A stretch of 64,000 nucleotides of DNA from Typhlomys cinereus (GCA_023101885.1 JALPQD010000076.1:1692397-1756396), one strand, 5' to 3'; shown: positions 10,750 through 22,055, numbered from the stretch's first letter. Notes: generated by a model from the sequence alone, not told the origin. A program made the numbers and translations.

Positions 10750-11550
10750 GCATTCTCCTTTGGCCTCCCCATACTTGAATCACCTCTGAAGACACTCTAT
10801 GCGTGCGAGGTCAAATCATATGAGGAATATGCAAAGCTCTCATTAGCCTACATCCTGCGGGAGTTCCTGAGGGAGAGCCATCTGCCACCAGTAGCGCCCG
10901 CCACCAGCTGAGACAGCTCTGCTGGGCTGCTGTCTGATGTGATCTCAACTGCTTTCAGAAACCCTCGGCCACATGTCCAGGAGATTCTGCAGCATTCGGC
11001 CTTAAGCATGAGGTCCTGTTGCCATGAAAAGTAGAGCAGAGACTTCTTTTCCCGGATACCACACGGATATAGACAGCACATTACCTGGGGTTACCGTGGA
11101 ATGGGGAGGATCTCAGGAGATGGGGTTCCACCCTGAGCGACTGTTGGGACTGGAGCCAGAGAAGAGAAGGCCAGTGTCTTTGCTCAATGGTCTGCTCGTT
11201 GATGGGCCATGGTAATCCAGTGCATGCCCCAGCACTTGTCAATGCAGACGTCTTGGATGGGGCCCACCGGATTACACATGCAGGGGACTGGGAGCAGGAA
11301 GGAGACTGGCTGGAAGGGAGAATGTTTGAGACCAGACGGGAGGAGTGGGCAGGTGGGTAATGGGGGATAAAGACACGTAAATTCATTGTTTTTGCATATG
11401 AAAGTTTCAAAGAATAAAAAAGAAACATTATATGAAGCATATGTTCATATATGAGTCATCATATAGTCATCATATATAAACATATCAGAAGATAGCAAAT
11501 TGATTGAAAAAAATAAGAAAAAGATTGAGAAAGTTTAAAAAAATTAAAGT
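10750..11550. other. no recognisable gene
   Basis: Apparently single-copy. The last 110 bases (11320-11430) end in tatgaaagtttcaaagaataaa, reminiscent of the 3' ends of some rodent LTR/RMER repeats, but too short to assign. Overlapping frames on both strands (11024-11440) are not supported. Confidence 0.4.
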
Positions 11551-11551
11551 A

Positions 11552-11862
11552 CTTTTTAAAAAAATTTTTATTATTATTATTTATTCAACTGTGTGCATAT
11601 GCATGTGTATGTGCACACGTGCGTGTGTGTCTGTGTGTGTGTGTGTCTGTGTATGTGTAGAACTACGGACGAATTCGCGAATCACCATGGACGCCTCCAC
11701 CTCCTTCTGCCCCAGGATTCACAGGCTCAGCCCTACCAGGACCAGAAGCGCAGGCCGCCCCCAGCTTCCGCCTGGGGTCTATACAGTGCCATCTGGGATC
11801 CGAACTCAGGACCTTCCACCTGCAAGGCAGAGGCTTAACCCCTGAGCCACCTCTCCAACCCT
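11552..11862 (-). mobile_element. young CpG-rich B2-type SINE, antisense
   Basis: Plus strand runs from an A/T tail (ttttattattattatttattc) through a GT block, acggacgaattcgcgaatc, the GC-rich body and ends cctgagccacctctccaacc, the complement of the tRNA-like head. The A/T-rich flanks (aaaaaaatta-like on both sides) may be a target duplication but are too simple to prove it. Confidence 0.92.
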
Positions 11863-11869
11863 AAAAAAA

Positions 11870-12640
11870 TATTAAAAAGAAACCCACCTAGCAGAAGCTC
11901 CACTTTCCATCTGTGATCAGGACCAGACCTGAAGAGTGTGGGCAGGTCCTGAGCTTTGCTCACCTAGTGACTGCTTATGACACAGGTTAAATCCCTGAAA
12001 AATACAACAGCAGACTGTTCGTAAACACTCAGCAACCGCTAGCATCCATTGATATGGTCGCAGGACAGGCCGGCATTCTTTCACTCCTTGTTTGGGTAGC
12101 TTGACTGGCAACTTACATACACTTCACTCTACTAAGAGCGCAACAGCCAGTCTCATTCACTCCTGTTCTTCAGTGGAGAATCTTCTCCAAAACAAAATAG
12201 AAACCACCTGTCTCTTACTAAAGCCCCTCTAATCTGACTTCCTGTTGGGTTCGCTGTGGGATGACTACTCCATCATGATGGTGTCAAAGAACCGAAAAGT
12301 TGATTTACCCCTTCAATTTTTTTTGTTTTATCTCAGTGAGTGCTTGCCTTGGGTGACACAGGCAACACACCTATTGCTGGTGACTCTGACCCTTGCTCCT
12401 GTCCCTTCTCAGCCGTGCTGTGAAAACTAGCTGGGTCGACATGCAGAGGATGATGTAATACCACTCGGAGGAAGCTGGGGCTCACTTTGCCACAAGAAGC
12501 CCAGAGGTGGGAAACTCTCAGGAGCCTATTTACTGAGAATCTCCAAGGAGGATAGAGAGCCAGGAGCAAGCCCCCACAGAGTGTCTTAAATACAACCTTG
12601 CTGAGCTTATTGTAACCAAAATGCAGCATTATAGTTGGAG
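11870..12640. other. no recognisable feature
   Basis: No gene, RNA or repeat recognised. Short frames on both strands overlap and lack resemblance to known families. Confidence 0.4.
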
Positions 12641-12644
12641 TATC

Positions 12645-12965
12645 CTTTGTCTTCCCAGCATGATGGTGTTGGGAAATGGGACCAGAGGCAATTAGGTCTT
12701 GAGGGGTCTATCTTTGTGAATGGACAAACCCATTCTTGGATTAATGGATCAATGGGGTGCTGGGGTAGCCTCATCACAAAGGCAAGCTTGCCCTGTTGAT
12801 GATGCCTGAAGCTGTATCATGACGTGTGAAGTCACAGGTGCTTAGCAGCCCCCAGTGTCCTGCTCTTAGACTTCTCTCTCCCAGAACCATGAACCAAGTC
12901 AACCTTTATCCTTCATAGATCATCATGTCTCCAGTACTTTGTTCTAGACATTGAAAATGGATTGA
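12645..12965 (+). repeat. old DNA-element-like or MaLR-like repeat
   Basis: Shows the order ggtgttgggaaatggg, caattaggtcttgag, tcttagacttctctctcc, agaaccatgaacc and a short end, as in old mammalian repeats with a ggtgttgggaggtgggg core. It is too diverged to choose a family. Confidence 0.45.
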
Positions 12966-12969
12966 GACA

Positions 12970-13570
12970 TACAGCTTTAATTAATTTTGACTGTACTGCT
13001 TGCTACTGAAACCCCGAGTCCCAAGTCAATGGCTGCATTTGCAAACACTGTATTTTTTCCCAGAATCAGCCCTCAACTCATACCTCAAAGAGAGAGCCAT
13101 GACTATACTAAGTAGAAAGGGAGGCAGAAGCTCGCGGATGGTTTGTCCTTGAAGACGATTTGAACCTTGTTGCAATCAAAACCCCTCTCTTCCTCACCAA
13201 CGCCAGCCAGGGCTCTGCCGGAAGCTTGTATCCCCTACTCTCCTCAGCGCTCCTCCCTGTCTCAGACTTCCCCTGCCTGGTCTCCTCCCACAGCAACAAC
13301 AGGCCTTGCTTTTAGCACCTTTCTCATGGGCTGGAAACAAAACAAGATGAAACAAACAAAAACTCAGCCTCCTTTTTTGGTCAGGGAAGAATGTAAGGTC
13401 TGGTCCTGGGATTTGGGGGCTGCTGCAGCAGCATCTCATGCCAAGAGACAGCCTTTCGACAGTCCTTCATCAACAGATGCTTCTAAGCAACAAACTTGCT
13501 GGGTGCCAGAGTGATCAGTGGGAAACCACGGAGATAAGCTCCTGCTGCTCTTCGGGTTTGTTGGGGGACA
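12970..13570. other. no recognisable feature
   Basis: Moderately GC-rich, apparently single-copy sequence with overlapping open frames on both strands (13108-13514) that match nothing I know. Confidence 0.4.
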
Positions 13571-13574
13571 TCGG

Positions 13575-13930
13575 TGGTAGAATTCCGGGACCTCCATCCC
13601 CCAGACTCAGAGCAGAGCTTCTGCCTGATGGTCACTGCCCCAATGATCCGTTGGTACATGCAAAAACTGGTGTTTTCCTGATCCTTAGTGGTAGTGGGGC
13701 CAAGGTCAAAGACTGACCCTGTGTTCCCTGGGCTGGGCAAAAGGCTGGATATCACCTCCGCACCCTGCCCCCTCAGCCCACTACCAACTCTGAAGTTATA
13801 AAACCCACCCTTTCCCCTCTTCCAGGCCTTTCTCTCCCCTGTTCCTATGATTGGTCTAGTGGTTCTGGAACTTCATTAAAACTTCCATCTAGTCCGTGAT
13901 GTGGTGCATTTTTGGTGGTAATATCTTGCA
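13575..13930 (+). repeat. LTR-like repeat, copy 1
   Basis: Closely resembles 14945-15289 along its whole length. Shared blocks include agagcttctgcctgatggtcactg, cctgatccttagtggtagtg, a TATA-like ttataaaaccc, a CCAAT-type tatgattggtctag, cttcattaaaacttcc as a polyadenylation-like signal, and an end near atatcttgca. The promoter-like elements followed by a polyadenylation signal and an end in CA suggest a solo retroviral or MaLR-type LTR. The 5' limit and target duplication could not be fixed. Confidence 0.6.
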
Positions 13931-13934
13931 ATCA

Positions 13935-14455
13935 GCATGTTCAAAAAAGCCAGCAGTTAGTTATAGTATGGGGAGAGTCATGTAAAGTGTACTGCGATGA
14001 TAAAAATTTTTATAATGTTCTCACAGAGCTAGTCCTGCTTCTGAAAATCATCCCCTCAGTGAGATCTCCTAGCGCATAAGATGATTCCTTACAAAACGTG
14101 CTGTCAAGGAGCCAGGATTTGCTCAGTGGTGCTGAAAAGCAGATTTTGCTGTTCTCAGACAAAGCTCCTGGCTCACCTGCTAAGCTCCAAGAGACTCCCA
14201 CAGGCTAGCGAAGGATGCCAAGTGAAAGTAAATTTTTCAACAAACAGCAGAGTGAATATGGCGGGGTGGGGGGTGGGGGGTGAGGTGGGGGAAGAGCCCA
14301 GTTGAGAAATGAACAAAAGAGATGAATAGATAGTTGGGTGCAGTCAAGGAGATAAACTCAGAACCCCTCAGAATTCCCTTCAGTCAAGGGAAATGTAAAT
14401 TCAGGAGATGTACTCGGGGAAGGGGCTTGTTTGTTAAGGGACTTGCAAAGGGACC
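13935..14455. other. no recognisable feature between the LTR-like copies
   Basis: No primer-binding site, gag/pol-like frame or polypurine tract is visible, so this does not look like the inside of a provirus. A short G-rich run lies at 14261-14291. Confidence 0.45.
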
Positions 14456-14459
14456 AAGA

Positions 14460-14940
14460 AACAACCTTTGCATTAGAAGTGTGAATTGGTGCGATTTAGC
14501 AACATCTTCAAGTTTAATGTCTTCTGATGCTTTCATCCCAGCAAATTCATGTCAAGACATTTAACCTATCCATGTCCTTGCACATGGCCGAAATGGCGAC
14601 GTTCCCAACTATACATTCAAACATGGAAAAAATCAAAAGCCTGTCAGCAAGGAAATACTTCATACAATGAAATAGTTACAGAATTCTATACTGCTGTTGA
14701 AAATGAAAAGGTGGAAGATACCCAAGTGTCCATCACTGGATGGATGGATGGATGGATGGATGGATGGATGGATGGATGGATGGATGGATAAAGGAATGCA
14801 GTACAGACACATACTAGAGTATTATTTAGCCTCAGAAAAGAAAGGAGATTCTGACAAATGTGGCGTCGTGAACAAAGCTGGATGACATTATGTTCATGAA
14901 ACAATCCAGACACAAAAGGACAGACATTGTGTGAGTGTCC
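14460..14940 (+). mobile_element. ancient L1 3' end, sense
   Basis: The sequence aagtgtccatcactgga, then an expanded TGGA array, gcagtacagacacatactagagtatt, tagcctcagaaaag and gatgacattatgttcatg matches the 3' portion of old mammalian L1 elements (order of blocks as in L1M-type 3' ends). The upstream half (14460-14720) looks like a further decayed L1 3' segment. No coding potential remains. Confidence 0.7.
14737..14789. repeat. (TGGA)n microsatellite
   Basis: Thirteen or so clean TGGA units grown from the single gatgga motif of the L1 3' end in which it lies. Both strands give open frames of repeated Asp-Gly-Trp-Met or Ile-His-Pro-Ser that are not genes. Confidence 0.97.
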
Positions 14941-14944
14941 TGTC

Positions 14945-15289
14945 CTCTATCTGCCATACTCAGGGTAGAGCTTCTGCTTGGCAGTCACTGTCCACTGATG
15001 GCCAGTTGGTGTCTGCAAAAGCCCATGCTTACCTGATCCTTAGTGGCAGTGAGGTCAAGGGCAGGGACTGGCCAAACTTCCTGGTCAAGAGACCAGAATA
15101 TCACCCTACAAGAGTGCAAATTCATCCCCCTACCTTCCTCAGCCCACCTGCCAGGTTATAAAAAAAAAGTTTCCCTTATCCAGGCCTTTTTCTCTCCTTT
15201 ATTCCTATAATTGGCCCAGCAGTTCTGGAACATCATTAAAATTTCTATCTAATCCATCATGTGGCGCGTTTGGGGAGTAAAATCTTACA
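14945..15289 (+). repeat. LTR-like repeat, copy 2
   Basis: Second copy of the repeat at 13575: agagcttctgcttggcag, cctgatccttagtggcagtg, ttataaaaaaaaag, cctataattggccc, catcattaaaatttc, and an end aatcttaca. It is in the same orientation, about 1.36 kb downstream, and clearly diverged from copy 1. Two independent solo LTRs or a very old duplication are both possible. Confidence 0.6.
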
Positions 15290-15760
15290 GGCATGGCGTT
15301 CCAGTGATGCTAAATGAGTGCACTTCTGGAGGTAGGTGGTGTCAGCGACCGAAAATATGAATGTGCACAGCATCACTGCACTGTCACTTAAAATGGTAAG
15401 ATACCAAACTTTCTAAGCCCAGGGCTTTTTACCTCCTGGTGGTTAACATATACTTGCATAACCAAATTGTTCCTGAACAAATCACGCCTTTCAGAGGGGG
15501 AAATAAAAAGCCTAATTCAGTGGCTGATTGCCCAAGCTGGCTGTGTTAGAAACACTGCTGGAAGGATGATTGCTTGGGATGGGTTCCCAGAATTAACAGT
15601 AATGAATAGAGTATCCAGCTATAGAAGTTCTTAAACCCTCTCCGAATGCATTCTTACAATCATAGAAAGTATTGATTTTCACATTAATCCAGTTACCTTT
15701 CATTGCACGAAAGGAATGTATCCTTCAAGCACTAAGGCCGTGGCTGACAGACATCACTAA
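15290..15760. other. no recognisable feature
   Basis: Apparently single-copy, AT-leaning sequence with no open frame or repeat that I recognise. Confidence 0.45.
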
Positions 15761-15769
15761 GAGCTAGTG

Positions 15770-16171
15770 TTGCAGGTCACCTGCATGATTGCTGATAAAT
15801 GACCATCACACAGCTTAAGAGAACGAGGAATTTACTTCCTTATGATAGTCCAGTTACAGTTCTCAGTCCAGTTTGACAGGAGAGCAGGCACCAACACCAG
15901 GGCCGAAGGAACTGGCCACCATCACCACATAACAGCTGAGAGATGGATGATCCATGCCTGACCAAGTGTACAGAAGGATGCCAACTCTCTCAACCAGCTC
16001 TCTGTGATTTATCCAGGGCCTAATCCCACCCACCATGGGCTGGACCTTCCCCATCAGCTAGACAATCTCCTTCAGGTTTGCTCTGGGCTCAACTCAACCA
16101 TCAGCTCTCTACACCTGTGCCCAGAGCTCAAATCCTCAACAGTCAAGTTGACACCTGTGCTTAACTATGAC
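15770..16171 (-). mobile_element. hAT-type non-autonomous element (URR1-like), antisense
   Basis: Complete-looking copy that starts ttgcaggtcacctgcatg on the plus strand and ends cctgtgcttaactatgac. It carries all family blocks (ctcagtccagtttgacagg, ggccgaaggaactggccacc, ccacccaccatgggctgg, cagctagacaatctcc, caacagtcaagttgacacc). It is flanked by agctagtg (15762-15769) and agctagtt (16172-16179), an 8-bp target duplication with one mismatch, as expected for hAT transposition. Confidence 0.85.
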
Positions 16172-16184
16172 AGCTAGTTAGGTA

Positions 16185-16980
16185 AATTTCTAAAATGACA
16201 CACCAACTACCTAAACAGAGACTTGATCTCTTAAAGGCAATCTGGTAAATACAACATCCGGATTATACATTCTCCAAACCAAGTGACCTGCTTCCATTAA
16301 ACATAGAGGTTTCTGTGCACTATCAAGGTCAATGCTTCATTTGTTTTCATCCCTTAGTTAATTTTTAATATGAAGCCAAAATCCAAAACTCTTCAGGACT
16401 TCATGGGTAGTTGAAATGATGGATGATCATTCATGAACGCTGTAATTTATTGCCCAGTGGGCACCTCCCAGCTTCCAATCTAAGAAGCCCACAGGCACCT
16501 GAGCAAGGGACATCCTGAAGGCTGCTTGAGATGGAAGACAGCAATGGCGATGGCCTGAGGAGACATGACATCCTGTGGTCAGATATCTGTTGTATCACCT
16601 GAAGTGCTGCTGGGGCTGAGAAAACCTCTTCTCCAAGCTGCAGAATCCAGGAGTACAAAGTGACAAGCGATTTTGACAAAGGCATGAACCAAAAGGACAC
16701 ATTAAGTAAAGTGGAGAAATTTCCAGTATTAAAAACTTTTGCAGAGAGACTTTCTCTGTTTTGCACATAAGAGATAATTGACTTTGAAATTTCCAGTTGC
16801 CTAGGCACATTACACGATACACGGACGCCAGGCAGATACGGAACTTCTAGAGGCAGGACTTGCACCTTGCTGTTAGCACCTCTTTGACCTCCCCTCTGAT
16901 CCCTGCCTCATCATCTAAATAAAAACCTCAGTTTCCCTAATCGCCACACTTCCAAAGCTTTGTACATCAAAAACACATGT
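16185..16980. other. no recognisable gene; possible single-copy region
   Basis: The largest frame is on the minus strand (16431-16865, 144 codons) and overlaps a second frame. The translation has no recognisable domain. The sequence is not obviously repetitive, so it is a candidate for conservation testing, but I do not call a gene. Confidence 0.35.
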
Positions 16981-16984
16981 CCCA

Positions 16985-17224
16985 GAGCTGGAGAGATGGC
17001 GCAGGGTTAAGTCTCGGTCTCACAAGCTGAAGGACCTGAGTCTGGATCCCACATAAAAATGCCAGGATGCCAACCACCTGCACTTCTACCTCTGGCCCTG
17101 GAAGACAGAGGTTGGGAAATCCCAGAGAAAAGCAAAAAGGAAGTAGAGCAATCCAGGATAATTCCCAAAGTCATCCTTGGGCCTCCATAGACACACTCAG
17201 TGCCCTTTCACACACACACACACA

Positions 17225-17266
<42 letters not shown>
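16985..17266 (+). mobile_element. B2-type SINE, sense, with (CA)n block
   Basis: Head agctggagagatggcgcag, a B-box-like gagtctggatccc, body with aatccaggataattcccaaag and gggcctccatagacac, then about 55 bases of CA repeat (17211-17265). Same subfamily as the copies at 10032 and 29431. Confidence 0.88.
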
Positions 17267-17269
<3 letters not shown>

Positions 17270-17311
17270 CTTGTTTGGAACTTGCCATATATTTTCCTTG
17301 GAAATAAGGCA

Positions 17312-17520
17312 TGTGTCAGGGCTGTGGGGATGTGGCACAACTGGTAGAGCGCTTGCCTGGCATGCACAATGCTCTGGGTCTGATCCCCAGCACTGCATAA
17401 ACCAGGCGTGCCTGTGATGCCAGCTCTCAGGAGGTTGAGGCAGAAAGAACAGAAGTTCATGGTTGTCTTTGAATGCAGAGTGAGCTTGAAGCCAACGAGC
17501 TGCATGAGACTTTGATTTAA
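17312..17520 (+). mobile_element. B4 SINE (ID head fused to B1-like body), sense
   Basis: Starts with an ID-type tRNA-like head (gctgtggggatgtggcacaa, tagagcgcttgcctggcatg, tctgatccccagcac). It then runs into a B1-like section (cctgtgatgccagctctcagg, gaggttgaggcagaaag, and a decayed agcttgaagccaacgag). This ID-B1 order is typical of rodent B4. Its purine-rich tail leads straight into the polypurine tract at 17520. Confidence 0.8.
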
Positions 17521-17910
17521 AGACAGAGAGAGAAAGAGAGGAAGAGAGAAAGAAAAGGAAATGAAAGAGAAAGAAGAAAGAAGAAGGAAGGAAGGAAAAG
17601 AAGGAAGAAGGAAGGAAGGAAGAAGAAGGAAGGAGGAGGAAGGAAGGAGAGGAAGGAAGGAAGGAAGGAAGGACGGAGGGGGAGGAGGGAGGAGGGAGGG
17701 AGGGAGGGAGGAGAGAAGGAGGGAGGGCAGTGAGAGAATAAATGACAAAGAAAAAAAAAATAGGGAAAGAGAGAAGAAGAAAGAAAGAGACAAGGACAGA
17801 GAAGGAGGAGGTGGAAGATAAAGAGAGGGGGATGAAAGAGGAGGAAAGAAGGAAGGATCCGGAAGGCAGGGGAACTGAAAAGGCAGGAAGCCGGACGTGA
17901 AGAAGGAAGG
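17520..17910. repeat. long polypurine tract (GAAG/GGAA/GGAGG mixture)
   Basis: Nearly 390 bases of plus-strand purine with only scattered pyrimidines, starting at the tail of the B4 SINE. It contains GAAGGAAG arrays and a G-rich GGGAGGGAGG core near 17680-17730. Translations in both strands (runs of Lys/Arg/Glu or Leu/Ser/Phe/Pro) are artefacts. Confidence 0.96.
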
Positions 17911-17939
17911 AAGGAATAGAATCTGTGATGAGCAGATCC

Positions 17940-19600
17940 TAGGCCAGCTCCAAATATCTAGTATATCACATAAAATTATAATATGCTAAAACAATAATAA
18001 CAAAACAAGCAAACAAAACAAAGCAAACACAGAAAATTCCACAAATCTCACAGCCCAGAATAGAATTTATCTTCCTAACTTGAAATAACAGGAATGGTGT
18101 GGTGACAGTCAGGCTGTACTCCCTGTGGGGACCTTTTAGCTCCAAGCCCTGGCTGAGGGCCATGAAAGAGTAGCTGAGCTCCATGACTGAGTGGGGCACT
18201 CAAGCCAATCCCTGGAGACACATTCAGTTGCAGGGCTGCTGTCCTGTACCAGTGCATCCCCCCGCCCCCACATAGGTCTCAGAATCCAAACATCGAGCAC
18301 TGCTTTTCCTTCTGCTACAATCCAGAATTATAAACCTCTGTCTTGCTTCCTTCTGCCCAACTATATCCTCCACATGATCTTATACTCTAACTTAGTAAAT
18401 AAAGCATGTTCTTAAAATAGAGAACACTCAGGCAGTCTTTGTGCTTTTCCAATGATGTTATGACCAATACTAACAATGAGAAAAAGAGTGAAAATGTTTT
18501 TCATTTGCTCCTTCACTTAAGTTCTTTCTGACTTTAGTCAAGTAGTTTTTCAGAGGAGACAGAAGCTTGGGCGCTTATAGTTGGGTTCGCTCACTTTGGC
18601 TATACACAGCTATACTCCGTCTGGAATATAACTGTAAAGGACTGGCCAGGCCCTTGGCCACCACAAATAAATACCAGCTGGTGTTGGAAGTGACCAGACA
18701 CACCTGAACTTCTAGGACTTAACGTAGATACTCAGCAGGAGAAGATATAGTTGAAAAGCAAGCACCAGATGTTGGGCTGAAAACTTTTCAGACTTAATGG
18801 AATGGACCTAGAAACATACAGACATACGTGAGGAAATATCCTAGGAGTGAACTGACCTTGGTTCTGCGGTGCCTCCCTGCCCCCACCTTCCACCCCGTGT
18901 GCATACCACAGCTTGCCAAGGCAGTGAATTCTCAAATGTGGGCTCAGCTCCACACCGTCCTCCCTGTTGCAGACACTGCCCCCTTTAAGTCTTCTTGTCG
19001 GTGTTCCGATACATTCGTTATCCATTAATATCCATTATCACTGGCCCAGTGCTGACACTGCTCAATTTGGAGTTCTCTGGACTCATCACCCCGATATTTC
19101 TGGGAACAGTTTGTGAATGCACCTTAAAAGGATTAGTCCCTTTGCCCTTTCAAACTTTTCTGTGACCTGTATACGCTTGTGCAAGATGCATTATGATTGA
19201 GTGTCATAGGTACTAGTAATGCCAACTAGCATGGAACAGAGTAAATGATCAGGACTCCAAGTGAAACCAAGAGTACTCAGGGACGAGAGCTGAAGCAACT
19301 GACATGGCCGACACATCTACTGACAGTCCAAAGATTCTGGCCCTGTGGGAAGATGGAGCTTGAAGGTCGGTTATTGAGATAGCTACTTTGATCTAATCAC
19401 ATCTAGACATAGGAATTCTGGAGCTCTCTTCGTTAGTTTGGAATAAGGCTCCAAATTGAAAAGCAAGTAAGAGGTGGCTGGGATTATGGCTCAGCAAAAA
19501 TTCGAGGAGGTCTTGATTCTAAAAAAAAAAGATAGGAAGGAATCCAGTTAGGGGACTGGATGAGGAAAGATGGCAGGTGATAGGCATCTTGGAAAGAAAC
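17940..19600. other. no recognisable gene
   Basis: Mostly apparently single-copy. The part 18180-18415 ends in a pattern (aattataaacctctgtc then tagtaaataaagc) like the end of an old DNA-element repeat, without enough to assign. The 18730-19030 part has overlapping frames on both strands with no resemblance to known proteins. Confidence 0.4.
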
Positions 19601-19603
19601 TCC

Positions 19604-19720
19604 GGGGCTAGGTGTAATGGTTCATACCTGTAATCCCAGGACTCCAGAGGTTGAGGTAGGAGGATTGTAAGTTTAAGAGAAGTCTGGACTATATAGTAAG
19701 ACCCTGCTAATAAATACAGG
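19604..19720 (+). repeat. B1 SINE, sense
   Basis: Blocks ggggctaggtgtaatggttc, acctgtaatcccaggactcc, gaggttgaggtaggaggatt, aagtttaagagaagtctgg and ctatatagtaagaccctg are a diverged B1. Its A-tail is replaced by the large GAAA tract that follows. Confidence 0.88.
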
Positions 19721-19748
19721 AGAAAGAAAGAGAGAGAGAGAAAGAAAG

Positions 19749-19847
<99 letters not shown>

Positions 19848-19974
19848 GAGAAAGAGAGAAAGAGAAAGAAAGAGAGAAAAAGAAAGAGAGAAAGAAAGAA
19901 AGAAAGAAAAAGAGAAAGAGAAAGAAAGAGAGAAAAAGAAAGAGAGAAAGAAAGAAAAAGAGAGAAAGAGAGAG

Positions 19975-20008
<34 letters not shown>

Positions 20009-20100
20009 GAAGGAAGGAAGGAAGGAAGGAAGGAAGGAAGGAAGGAAGGAAGGAAGGAAGGAAGGGGGAGAAAGAGAGAAACAGAGACAGAGACAGAGAA
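19721..20100. repeat. (GAAA)n / (GGAA)n polypurine tract
   Basis: About 380 bases of nearly uninterrupted plus-strand purine: a long GAAA array, a mixed GAGA/GAAA middle, and a GGAA array at the end. It starts in the tail of the B1 at 19604. The two 200-codon antisense frames over it are runs of Phe, Leu and Ser and not genes. Confidence 0.97.
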
Positions 20101-20104
20101 GTTC

Positions 20105-21640
20105 ACAAGCCATGGTATATCCTTTGCAAAATGCACACAACAAGCCTATTATTGTCTTTTCATGGCCTCTCGTCCTTCCACCATGATCCAGACTGGAACA
20201 GTGGGAAGAGAAAGTCCCTGACTTAGTGTCCATGCCCTGTGCGCAGGTTGTATAGTGAGTGACTGACACATGCTTGGGAACCTCGAAGCCACTCCCATAC
20301 CATTACCTTTTTCTGAAGCATAGGGGGACTAAGGAGACAACCTGGTTTCCTCGTCCTTTATACCCCATGTTCAGTTCATCTGCACCTCCACCTGATGTGA
20401 GCACTGAATTGCAAGGTGCCATATTGGCAAACTCCCAAACAGCATCAACCGATTCACAGGATGACCGACTGGGCAAAGCTCTGACCCACAGCACGATAAA
20501 CTTCCAGTTCTACCCTTCGGGGACTTACCCCACCTTCCATACCTGGCCTTTCAAACTCTCGGTATTGGCAATGATCCTGTACTAATTATTGTTCTGAGAA
20601 ATAGGCATTCCTTTCTGGCTGCATAACAATAGCCATTCCACACAAGATGATTCTGAAACCACCCATCAAGCAAGCAGCTGGACGGCGTCCAGAGAGCACA
20701 TTTGGAATGTGCTGGTATGCCTTGACAAGGTCCCGCCAGGCATATGAGGCTGACATTCTTCAGCAAGGACATTCCAGAACACTGTGGGACCTCACACGGA
20801 GAAGGAAAGATATCGCCCAAAGGAGAAGGCAGTGAAGCACCTAACTCCTCACGTCCAGAGAGAGGAGGGAGTTTTGCGGGTCTGTTTTATAATCAAATTC
20901 CTAAAATAATGGATAGAGTTTTCGTTTGTCTTATATAAAAAGGGGGGGTGCAAGACTTTAAATAAGACACTAGACCATTGCATTCCCATTTTTTCCCCAA
21001 AGGTAGAATATGAAGTACAGATGCTAAGGAGATGAACACAAATACTTTGAGACCCTGGTGACTGGTGAATCGCGAAACTTTGTTATGGAGAATTCTGAAA
21101 TCATCTTTGGCTATCTTAATGTGTGGTATCGATCCTCTTTCTGTGTAACTTGGCTAAGAATAAGGCTCTGGCCCAAGATTTGCAAGCTTCTCTCGCTTCC
21201 TATATTTTAATGAGCACATTTCAGTCATTTGAAGTATTTGTAACACATCTCCATTGCAGCATTGTTTAACCTTTCAGCACCTCAGAAAAACCTCAGGCTC
21301 TCCGAGCTACCCTTCCCTCAGCCTAACGCCAGATGTCGACAGATCTCATTAGAAATTCACATGGAAACTGGTAGGCAGAGATGCTCTAGCTTGGCTTTAA
21401 GGCTTGAGTCTGGTCACTGTTCTTTTCTAGTTCCCAAGGCATCTGCGTCTCATTCCCGTCAGATGCACCTCGCAGCACAACGGTGACTCTGATTCAAATC
21501 ACACTACAGCTAGGAGAAGGGAGACGGGTCACATCTAGCTAGAAACGGGGTCATTATTCAGCTCCACTTGCCCCCGTCAGACCTTCCCAAGCCGCAAAGC
21601 TGCCTTGCAGAGCTGAGAGTGAAAGAACTTCAAGCCACCA
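20105..21640. other. no recognisable gene or repeat
   Basis: About 1.5 kb that looks single-copy. Frames at 20259-20585 (plus) and 20551-20820 (minus) overlap neighbours in other frames and show nothing recognisable. Confidence 0.4.
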
Positions 21641-21644
21641 GTGA

Positions 21645-22055
21645 CAGTGATTTTGAGCAGTCAACCTGACCCCGAGGAGAAGCCTTCTGGGCCCTCGTGA
21701 TAGGGATCCCCTAGATTAAGGTTGGTCTCTGGACATGCCTATCGAGGAATATCTTGCTTTAATTGAGGAGGGGGAACCAGGCCATTGTGGGAGGACACGG
21801 GTCCCTGAACGTGGGGACTGTATAAGAAGAGCGAACCAGCAAGCACATAGAGGTTCCTTGCTTTCGGCTTTTCTGACTGTGGGCTCCATGTGAGCGGATC
21901 TCCTCCTCCTGCCTCCATGTCTCCCTGGCCTGTTCCAGGCCTTTCCTGCCCTGGTGATGCTATACCCTCTGGAACGCCAAGCCAAAATAATAAAGCCTTT
22001 CTCCCTTAAGTGACTTTAGTCAGGCTATTTTATCACAGCAACTAAGTGCAGGACT
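21645..22055 (+). mobile_element. hAT-type non-autonomous element, sense
   Basis: Blocks in order: cagtgattttgagcagtcaa, a tctggacatgcctatcg region, ggactgtataagaag, ctgactgtgggctcc, tgatgctataccctctgg, aagccaaaataataaagcc, cccttaagtgactttagtc and ttttatcacagcaactaag. The ataa/ccaaaataa end and the cacagcaac terminus are shared with related elements at 8307, 45155 and 61435. Confidence 0.65.

Noticed and set aside
14737..14789. Short evenly spaced repeats considered as a CRISPR-like array
   Set aside because: Tetranucleotide microsatellite without spacers, in a mammalian genome.
13931..14944. Interior of a possible provirus between two LTR-like copies
   Set aside because: No primer-binding site, no gag/pol-like frame, and the interval contains an ancient L1 end.
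17197..17793. 198-codon antisense frame with a hydrophobic Leu/Ser/Pro run resembling membrane segments
   Set aside because: The apparent membrane segments come from the polypurine tract and a CA repeat; the rest is B4 SINE.
19519..20269. Two ~200-codon antisense frames rich in Phe, Leu and Ser
   Set aside because: They are translations of the (GAAA)n/(GGAA)n tract and B1 tail in two frames, without any non-repeat domain.
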